Positions 5,929 to 11,009 of a DNA stretch of 11,009 nucleotides are shown one piece after another. A model generated the notes under the pieces. That model ran no database searches and had not been told where the DNA came from. It was given only the letters and a program-made list of their open reading frames with translations. Location: assembly GCA_003133345.1 (NCBI GenBank), contig PKXB01000137.1, positions 30,657 to 41,665 on the forward strand. Direction: 5' to 3'. This stretch comes from Hyphomicrobiales bacterium. GTDB taxonomy: Bacteria; Pseudomonadota; Alphaproteobacteria; Rhizobiales; Xanthobacteraceae. Position 1 is the stretch's first letter; each line of letters begins with the position of its first letter. A program made the translations under genes and the position numbers.

Positions 5929-8457
5929 CTACTTCGTAATTCGTGAGGGGTTCCATACGGACTTGGCCCAAGTTGGCCCTAAGTACGCACGGATGGTGTT
6001 AGCCACCGCTGGGGGCAGTGTGCTGGTTACATCATTGATGTGAGCCGCCAGCGCCTCTCGTGAGCGCACCTGCCGCACCTTATCGAGTGCAGCGCCAAGC
6101 TCCACGTTATCTGACGCAAAGCGTGGGTCACCGGAGAGTTGCATCAGCCGGTCACGAATGAGCGCCTGTCGCTGTGCCGTGCTATCGTAATAGCGGCCGG
6201 CTACAACATCAGGAGCATTAATGGCACGCTTGAACTGCTCAGTAGCTTGGTGAGCAATCGCGTAGTCCGCAGGGCCAACTTTCGTGTGCAACAGTGTCGA
6301 AGGCACGGGTACTTCGTCCACCGTACTGTCAGCCCCAGCTTTAGCACCAGACAGCTTGCGCATGACCTGTGCAGCAGCCACGCCGTTCTTGACGCTGCCC
6401 ATTGGCGTAGAAGGCGGGACCTGCTCATTAGACGGCTGAGGTGTGACCTTGTTAAGCGCTGCTGCTCCGTTGATGCCTTGAGCAACTAACGGATCAACGG
6501 TGGGTACTACGGGCTTGGCGAGTGGGCTTTGGAGTACACTGTTGCCAGGATTGGACAACATGCCCGCGAAGTCTGATGGCAGCGTAAGTGGCGCATTAGG
6601 ACCAGACGTAGCCGCAAGCTTGCGCAGCATCGGCATAGCCTGTGTGGCCATCTGCTTCAGCGCTTGAGATGAGGGCTGAGGCGTCGGTGTCTGCGTCCAC
6701 GGACCATTGCCCATCTGTGCTGCGATAGCAGCGGGGGAAACAGCAATCTTAGGGCCGGTCGGAGACGTTGGCATCGGAACGTTCGGCTGTGGCTGAGCCT
6801 GCACAGGCCCCGAGATAGGCGTACGCACAACACCACCGTCATTACCAAATCTGTTCACGAAGCGCTGCGCTGGGGCATGTGCACCTGTGATGCTGTCAAT
6901 TCCTTTGGCAGCAGCTGCACCGGCCAAGGCTACTCCAATCGTAGCTGGGCTTGCGGCGATCAGGTGTGCGCCTAGGTGTTCAACAGCAAGCGCGGCCAAA
7001 ACCGATCTAGCTGTATTGTGACCAGATAAGCCTGTGAGCTTGAGCGCGGCGGGTGTAATCCCACCAGTGAACTTACCATCGCTGTAGTTGCCACTGGCCT
7101 TCACAAGTTGCGAGACATGCGCCTCACTCACGAGGTTCATTACGGCTGGGCCAGCAGGATCACCCTGCAAAGCAGACAACAGCGTGGAGTAATCCTTGAC
7201 AGTCGGAAGCTTGCCCTTCTGCACACTGTCGATAATGTTCTGCGCGTCGGTTGGCAGCGGAGTGGTAATGCTTTTGACGGCATCGCCCAACTCACTCTTG
7301 ACGGCAGACGACGCCTTATCGACGGCATCGTAGCCAACTGAGGTGTCACCTAAGCTTCGACCACCGGCAGCATCCGTGACGCGGTTGGCGAAATTAGTTG
7401 AGGCGTTCTCAAGCGCGCCCGTGAACGCGTGATACTTCACCGCATCAATCGCGCCACCAGCAGCATGCGGAGCGGCTAGAACGCCAGCACCCAAGCCTTG
7501 CGTGATGCCCTGCTCAGCGACCTGCTGCGGATCAACCGTGCCTGTGTCGATAAGCTGTCCCGCCGCATTAGCGGTGGCACCAGCCGCAGCTTCAGTGCCA
7601 GCGGTGGTCGCCATGTTTCCCACTGTGCTGGCGATACCCTTGTTTAAAGGCTGACCAATAGGTAGGAGGCGACGGAAGCCAACGCCTTGGATGGCAGTCT
7701 GCGCCGCGACTTTCACGAGTGCGTGCTGCTTGTCAGCATCGTTCGGTTCGGCAGTCGCATCGCCTGTACGTGCGTACGCAGCAGCTTTGGCTTCTGGGCC
7801 AAACATACGCCACGCCATTGAGCCTAAGCCCGCAGCGAGGCCTACGCCTGGGCCACCGACTGCACCAGCGGTGCGCCCGACAGCTAAGTCTTGAACAACA
7901 CCCGGGGCAGCTTCCGCAAGCTTCTGTGGGACGTTTTTCCAGTTGTAGCTCGTAGGGTCGTACCAATGGCTGTCAGGGCTGAGGATCGGAGGCGACTGAT
8001 AGTTTTTCGGGGCAATGGCATCGGCGGTTTTCTGCATCGAGCCGTCAGTGCCAAGCACCTGCTGCGAGGACTGAGAGTCCCCGCGTACAAGGTCAGACAG
8101 ACCTTGCTGGAGGCCCGCGGCTACGCCAGTCGAAGGGGCGTTCTGCTTATGCCACCACTGTGCGCCTCGTAGCGCGGTGGCTTCGTCGGCGGCTTCAATG
8201 TCAAGCTTCTGACCAGTGGGTGTCTGGATGGTGAACACATGCGTGGCAGAAGGTGAAGGCTGTGGCGGTTGTTGCGCTAGATGGTCCATAATTTCAGTGG
8301 GAGAATAGCCAGCATCCTGTGCGGCTTTGAATTGAGGGTCTCCTTGCTGAAGGTGATAGTCAACGATTTCGGGGTCGGTGTAGCCGTGCCAGCGGGCAGC
8401 GGTGTATGCGTTGGGGGCCGCTATTGGAATTGGAGCGGCTGAATTGTCGATAGGCAT
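5929..8457 (-). CDS. Large Ala/Gly/Pro-rich protein resembling phage internal/DNA-ejection proteins
   Basis: An 842-aa protein with no enzymatic motif that I can see. The N-terminus has two related copies of a short motif 25 residues apart, GYTDPEIVDYHLQQ (25-38) and GYSPTEIMDHLAQQ (50-63). A small domain follows (HVFTIQTPTGQKLDIEA, 73-89, then DEATALRGAQ) of a type I associate with the N-termini of phage virion proteins. Residues about 186-216, 276-300, 318-336 and 485-520 are Ala/Gly-rich, weakly hydrophobic helices. Residues 545-600 and 670-690 are Pro/Gln-rich linkers, and the C-terminal 110 residues are helical and charged. Internal or ejection proteins of podovirus-like phages have this layout, so delivery through the host envelope is a reasonable guess (inference). 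No signal peptide is seen. No capsid, portal or terminase accompanies it. Start ATG 8457 has only a weak GAGAAC 9 nt upstream. Confidence 0.6.
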   Translation of the reverse strand: MPIDNSAAPIPIAAPNAYTAARWHGYTDPEIVDYHLQQGDPQFKAAQDAGYSPTEIMDHLAQQPPQPSPSATHVFTIQTPTGQKLDIEAADEATALRGAQWWHKQNAPSTGVAAGLQQGLSDLVRGDSQSSQQVLGTDGSMQKTADAIAPKNYQSPPILSPDSHWYDPTSYNWKNVPQKLAEAAPGVVQDLAVGRTAGAVGGPGVGLAAGLGSMAWRMFGPEAKAAAYARTGDATAEPNDADKQHALVKVAAQTAIQGVGFRRLLPIGQPLNKGIASTVGNMATTAGTEAAAGATANAAGQLIDTGTVDPQQVAEQGITQGLGAGVLAAPHAAGGAIDAVKYHAFTGALENASTNFANRVTDAAGGRSLGDTSVGYDAVDKASSAVKSELGDAVKSITTPLPTDAQNIIDSVQKGKLPTVKDYSTLLSALQGDPAGPAVMNLVSEAHVSQLVKASGNYSDGKFTGGITPAALKLTGLSGHNTARSVLAALAVEHLGAHLIAASPATIGVALAGAAAAKGIDSITGAHAPAQRFVNRFGNDGGVVRTPISGPVQAQPQPNVPMPTSPTGPKIAVSPAAIAAQMGNGPWTQTPTPQPSSQALKQMATQAMPMLRKLAATSGPNAPLTLPSDFAGMLSNPGNSVLQSPLAKPVVPTVDPLVAQGINGAAALNKVTPQPSNEQVPPSTPMGSVKNGVAAAQVMRKLSGAKAGADSTVDEVPVPSTLLHTKVGPADYAIAHQATEQFKRAINAPDVVAGRYYDSTAQRQALIRDRLMQLSGDPRFASDNVELGAALDKVRQVRSREALAAHINDVTSTLPPAVANTIRAYLGPTWAKSVWNPSRITK

Positions 8458-8484
8458 TTATTTTGAGTTCTCGGTAGGTGGGTG

Positions 8485-8510
8485 AAAACTGCCGTCGCGT
8501 CAGACGGCAG
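8485..8510 (-). terminator. Hairpin with short T-run upstream of the 842-aa gene
   Basis: CTGCCGTC (8489-8496) and GACGGCAG (8503-8510) form a perfect 8-bp stem with a 6-nt loop. On the minus strand it is followed by TTTT (complement of 8485-8488). It lies about 30 bp before ATG 8457, so it would stop, or attenuate, minus-strand transcripts coming through the module array before they enter the 842-aa gene. The T-run is short. Confidence 0.45.
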
Positions 8511-8559
8511 AGGGTTTGCAACTCAGGTCGCGTACGAAAGCGAAAGCTGAGTGCGAATA

Positions 8560-8951
8560 GGGTCCATCAGGGGACCCTTGGTCTATACGTGGCCTTAGAA
8601 GTTGGAAGTCGTTGGCCGTACACATATTCCGACTGAATTAGAGCCTCAGCCCTGCTGCTGGGTGAAAATGGGTCCATCAGGGGGCCCTCTAGCTGTACGG
8701 GCAACGCTGGTGGGGTTAAGTCTCTAATCCGACACACGTTCGGTACGATTAGAGCCAACTTCAGTGTCCATCGTTGGGACCGCTCCTTGTGTTGCTCTCT
8801 CTATACCGGTCCTTAAAAGCTGGAAGTCGTTGGTGTTGGTAGAGAACCACTCAAACTAGGCCCGACCCGGCCCTATCCGGATGGGGTCCATCTGGGGACC
8901 CTTGGGCTATACCGGCGTTGCTCAGCTCGTAGCCCGTTGAAACCATTCAAC
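8560..8951. repeat. Array of diverged ~110-bp modules headed by GGGTCC hairpins
   Basis: Module heads start at 8560, 8670, 8764 (degenerate) and 8884. Three heads contain GGGTCCATCAGGGGACCC or a variant (GGGCCC at 8682-8687, ATCTGG at 8890-8895), each a 6-bp hairpin. Exactly 5 bp later comes CTATAC or CTGTAC. A 33-bp segment (8583-8615) recurs at 8801-8833 with 28 identities. ATTAGAGCC recurs at 8639 and 8748. Other stems are 8722-8729/8747-8754 (8 bp), 8904-8909/8930-8935 and 8936-8941/8946-8951. In the second module the head pairs only by a T-G wobble, which favours plus-strand RNA. Function unknown. Confidence 0.6.
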
Positions 8952-9208
8952 TCAGGTCGATTTAGGCCAGCTTTTGTCACATTTGAGGGTGGTCAAAAGG
9001 GGACCCAAGAGGACCCAAGTTTTCACGGACCACCACGCCCGTATTAGCCGAACAACAACAACGGTCTTTAGTCCCCTTCCGTGAAGCGTTCCAAATAGAA
9101 ATCGGGGGATTGTCATGGTCAGAGGGGACCCATTGCGCCGCGCGTGAAGTGGCGCGATAAATTCGTCTCAACGCAGTGCAAATGAAGGCACATGGCCGAG
9201 AGGCAAAA
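8952..9208. other. Remainder of the second non-coding block, with GGGACCC half-motifs
   Basis: No credible gene is seen. GGTGGTC (8988-8994) and GACCACC (9028-9034) are a 7-bp inverted repeat enclosing a tandem of GGACCCAAG (9001-9009 and 9011-9019). Another GGGGACCC lies at about 9124-9131. GCGCC/GGCGC (9135-9139/9151-9155) forms a hairpin upstream of the lipoprotein start. GGGTGGTC at 8987-8994 also occurs in the first block at 2564-2571, likewise facing a GACCACC-type partner. CAACTCAGG is shared too (8519, 8948, 2928, 3073). Confidence 0.5.
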
Positions 9209-9541
9209 ATGCGACTTGCTTTGGTTGTTATTCTGGCATCAGCAGCAGTCCTTGCCAGCTGCAAGACCCAAGAAGAACGTCTGAATGAACTGATGGAAGC
9301 GGACGCGGTAGCGTGCAAGGCAATGTCACAAATCCCTTACGAGACGTGCCTACAGCAGCGCATGCAGTACCGTGTTCTTGGCGCACAGATGCAGGCTACC
9401 CAAGGTGCGGGCATGGGGCCTGCAATGCAGAACGCGGGTGCAGCCTTGCAGTCGATCAACCCACCAGTGGCGGCCCCGCCGCCTATGATGCAACGACCGA
9501 TCCAATGCAACCGGATCGGCAACACGATGCAGTGCTTCTAA
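9209..9541 (+). CDS. Small lipoprotein of unknown role
   Basis: A 110-aa secreted lipoprotein: a hydrophobic signal segment at residues 3-16 and a lipobox LASC with the lipidated cysteine at C18, so signal peptidase II processing and membrane anchoring are expected. The mature part has a charged N-terminal segment, a Gln/Met/Ala-rich middle, a Pro-rich stretch (PPVAAPPPMM) and a C-terminal CNRIGNTMQC that may form a disulfide. ATG 9209 has GAGAGG (9198-9203) 5 nt upstream, better than the in-frame GTG 9176 or ATG 9182, which would put charged residues before the signal. It is the only plus-strand gene in the right half. It could act in superinfection exclusion, lysis or envelope modification (inference from element context only). 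Confidence 0.75.
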   Translation: MRLALVVILASAAVLASCKTQEERLNELMEADAVACKAMSQIPYETCLQQRMQYRVLGAQMQATQGAGMGPAMQNAGAALQSINPPVAAPPPMMQRPIQCNRIGNTMQCF

Positions 9542-9590
9542 GGTCGAAGCAACGTTCTGGCTGGTAGATAAAAGTCCGGCCTTGAGCAGG

Positions 9591-10262
9591 TTATGCTCTC
9601 GCAAGCACATTGCGCACAGTCATCGCGTGCCACCGGCCACCGCGCGACGTTGAAATCCCACGGGCGTTCAGGGCAGTAGCTACGGCCCGCAGTGTCTTTG
9701 CACCTGAGTGCTGCACTTCACGAATGATTGGCAGCACGTTGCCCGCGTGACGGTCTGCCAGCGACTTGATGGTGGCTACTGCAATCTCTCTGGCCTCTGT
9801 CAGCTTAGGCCCGCCTAGCTTCACGCCCCGCGCTTTAGCGGCGGTGAGGGCAGCTTTAGTTCTGCTGCTGATCATCGCCCGCTCTTTCTCGGCCAAGGCG
9901 GCGAACAGATGCAGGATGAACGGGTCAACGTCTGATCCCAACTCCACGACCAGAAACGGCACGCGGTGGGCCATCAGGCCGGATATGAAATGAACGTCAC
10001 GGCTGAGGCGGTCTAGCTTGGCGACCGCAACCGGGCAGCGGCGGCGGCGAGCTTGCGCTAGGGCCTCAGCAAGCTGCGGGCGACGGTCTAGGGCATCAGC
10101 GCCCTTGCCCGTTTCCACCTCCACCAGCACCGAAACAAGCTCGTAGCCTTCCGTCTCCGCGAACCTGGAGAGGGCTTCGCGCTGAGCTTCTATGCCCAGC
10201 CCTGAGCGGCCCTGCATCGTTGTGGAGACCCTGACGTACCCAATAAGCGGCTTGCGAGACAT
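9591..10262 (-). CDS. Small serine recombinase (resolvase/invertase family)
   Basis: A 223-aa recombinase that cuts and rejoins DNA through a serine-phosphodiester intermediate. Seen: YVRVST (9-14) with nucleophile S13 and R11, KLDRLSRD (82-89), the family helix around [15 protein letters not shown] (125-139), and a C-terminal DNA-binding part ([16 protein letters not shown], 190-205, followed by [14 protein letters not shown]). The size fits small resolvases rather than large serine integrases, so resolution of circular multimers or DNA inversion is likelier than integration. ATG 10262 has GGAGG 5 nt upstream. The gene lies at the right end, convergent with the lipoprotein gene, and its promoter region holds a resolvase-like inverted repeat. 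The catalytic residues look intact. Confidence 0.93.
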   Translation of the reverse strand: MSRKPLIGYVRVSTTMQGRSGLGIEAQREALSRFAETEGYELVSVLVEVETGKGADALDRRPQLAEALAQARRRRCPVAVAKLDRLSRDVHFISGLMAHRVPFLVVELGSDVDPFILHLFAALAEKERAMISSRTKAALTAAKARGVKLGGPKLTEAREIAVATIKSLADRHAGNVLPIIREVQHSGAKTLRAVATALNARGISTSRGGRWHAMTVRNVLARA

Positions 10263-10283
10263 GACACCCTCCAGTTCCTAGTC

Positions 10284-10319
10284 TGTATAAGAACTATAGG
10301 AACATTTAGGATTTATACA
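10284..10319. other. Resolvase-like inverted repeat (candidate res/crossover site)
   Basis: TGTATAA (10284-10290) and TTATACA (10313-10319) are perfect inverted arms spanning 36 bp. A second 7-bp inverted repeat, GTTCCTA (10274-10280)/TAGGAAC (10297-10303), interleaves with it. The DNA is locally AT-rich and directly upstream of the serine recombinase gene. Inverted arms of about 25-36 bp beginning TGT and ending ACA are typical of resolvase subsites; assignment by position and form. Confidence 0.5.
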
Positions 10320-10320
10320 A
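10293..10320 (-). promoter_or_regulatory. Candidate promoter of the serine recombinase gene
   Basis: On the minus strand TTGTAT (10320-10315) and TATAGT (10298-10293) are separated by 16 bp, a fair sigma-70-type match about 30 bp before ATG 10262. It overlaps the inverted repeat at 10284-10319, so recombinase binding would be expected to repress its own gene. Confidence 0.45.
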
Positions 10321-10511
10321 GCAATGCCCGCGCATGGGAAGCGGCAGAGTTATGCGAAACGCGGATACCTCAGAAACCGGTGGGAGTGTGCGCAGGCCTC
10401 ATCCGGGCGACCCCCGTTACAGGCAAGCCACTACACAAACCGCTACACAGACTGAGCGTGGGCCAAAAATAAGCGGATAAGTTACAATGACTTAGCGTTG
10501 GGTCGCTGGTT
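10321..10511. other. Right terminal non-coding segment of the element, with arm-like CTACA pair
   Basis: No gene or tRNA is seen here. CTACA occurs at 10431-10435 and 10443-10447, 12 bp apart and in the same orientation as the pair at the left end. The distance to the adjacent att core (about 64 bp) is close to that on the left (about 70 bp). TTACAAT at 10483-10489 resembles a -10 hexamer pointing at the methyltransferase, but I see no good -35. Confidence 0.4.
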
Positions 10512-10525
10512 CGCCATGATCCGCC
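10512..10525. other. Putative attR core (right end of element)
   Basis: CGCCATGATCCGCC, partner of 436-449 with one mismatch. It ends 21 bp before the methyltransferase ATG, so insertion has replaced the natural upstream sequence of that gene beyond about -35. Rejoining the flanks here restores a short divergent gloB/methyltransferase intergenic region. Confidence 0.45.
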
Positions 10526-10546
10526 GTTTCGTGGTAGTTTTAGGCC

Positions 10547-11009
10547 ATGTCGATCGATGTCGTGGACCTGCGCAATTTCTACGGCCAGCGCCTGGGCGTC
10601 GTGGCCCGCCGCTTCGTCGGCCGCGGCATTCGCGGACTGTGGAAGGATACCGCCGGCCAGCGCGTGCTCGGCGTCGGCTATGCCACGCCCTATCTCGGCC
10701 TGTTCCGCGAGGAGGCCGAACGCTGCCTCGCCTTCATGCCGGCCGGGCAGGGCGTGGTGAAATGGCCGACCACGCGGCCGGCGCTTTCGGCGCTGGTGGA
10801 CGAAAACGAGCTGCCGCTGCCCGACTCGGCGGTCGATCGCGTGATCCTGGTGCACGCGCTGGAAATGACCAACGATCCGGCCGCGCTGCTGCGCGAGGTC
10901 TGGCGCGTGCTGGCGTCGGGCGGGCGACTGCTGGTGGTGGTGCCGAACCGGCGCGGCCTGTGGGCGCGCATGGACACCACGCCGTTCGGCCATGGCCGGC
11001 CCTATTCGC
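10547..11009 (+). CDS. Class I SAM-dependent methyltransferase, 5' part, cut by window edge
   Basis: Rossmann-fold methyltransferase using S-adenosylmethionine; the substrate is not deducible. The first 154 residues are present. Seen: motif I VLGVGYATPYLG (40-51) in the position of the glycine-rich SAM loop, an acidic-then-hydrophobic motif LPLPDSAVDRVILVHALE (89-106), and the family segment REVWRVLASGGRLLVVVPNR (116-135). The ATG at 10547 is the first in this frame, and the frame stays open to the window end. Codons are strongly GC-ending, as in gloB and unlike the element. This is chromosomal flank. Because the element ends about 20 bp upstream, expression probably now depends on sequence within the element's right end (inference). 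Open frames on other strands here are shadows. Confidence 0.9.
   Translation, partial: MSIDVVDLRNFYGQRLGVVARRFVGRGIRGLWKDTAGQRVLGVGYATPYLGLFREEAERCLAFMPAGQGVVKWPTTRPALSALVDENELPLPDSAVDRVILVHALEMTNDPAALLREVWRVLASGGRLLVVVPNRRGLWARMDTTPFGHGRPYS

Noticed and set aside
8560..8951. CRISPR-like array
   Set aside because: Units are diverged, about 110 bp long and internally folded, with no constant repeat and spacer pattern and no cas genes.
9176..9208. GTG 9176 or ATG 9182 as lipoprotein start
   Set aside because: Both place charged residues before the signal peptide; GAGAGG at 9198-9203 fits ATG 9209.
8977..9318. 113-aa minus-strand open frame
   Set aside because: Crosses the hairpin block and lies antisense to the lipoprotein gene; composition is not protein-like.
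10321..10546. tRNA gene as integration target
   Set aside because: No cloverleaf or T-loop sequence is seen at either end; the target appears to be intergenic.
10370..10993. 207-aa minus-strand open frame
   Set aside because: His/Arg/Ala-rich shadow of the methyltransferase reading frame; it also runs through the right att region.

Overview
The window holds a compact integrated element of about 10.1 kb set between two ordinary chromosomal genes. On the left is the 5' part of a minus-strand glyoxalase II gene (gloB). On the right is the 5' part of a plus-strand class I SAM-dependent methyltransferase gene. Both ends are visibly GC-richer than the interior and have alphaproteobacterial codon use. 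The host is probably an alphaproteobacterium, perhaps Hyphomicrobiales; that is a judgement from protein style, not from a search. Joining the flanks would leave a normal divergent intergenic space of about 116 bp.

The boundaries are marked by a 14-bp near-perfect direct repeat (436-449 and 10512-10525, one mismatch). About 64-70 bp inside each copy lies a pair of CTACA motifs spaced 12 bp apart, as expected for core and arm sites of a tyrosine recombinase. From the left the element carries: a 563-aa tyrosine integrase whose ATG sits in the loop of a 10-bp inverted repeat; an overlapping 124-aa basic-headed unknown protein; about 760 bp of non-coding DNA filled with nested inverted repeats, including a duplicated 76-bp hairpin unit; then on the minus strand (3' to 5') a 657-aa SF2-like helicase/ATPase, a 132-aa unknown protein, and an 842-aa Ala/Gly-rich protein resembling phage internal or ejection proteins. 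A second non-coding block of about 750 bp follows, made of diverged modules of about 110 bp, each headed by a GGGTCC hairpin. Last come a small plus-strand lipoprotein and a minus-strand small serine recombinase with a resolvase-like inverted repeat in its promoter.

My reading (inference) is that the tyrosine integrase inserts and excises the element, the helicase supports replication of the excised circle, and the serine recombinase resolves multimers. The large Ala/Gly-rich protein and the lipoprotein would be virion- or host-directed factors. I see no capsid, portal, terminase, conjugation, reverse transcriptase or known defence gene, so a phage satellite or a strongly reduced prophage fits best. 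The most unusual content is the two long gene-free blocks with contiguous base-pairing potential, which look like large structured RNAs or complex replication/packaging sites that I cannot assign to a known family.
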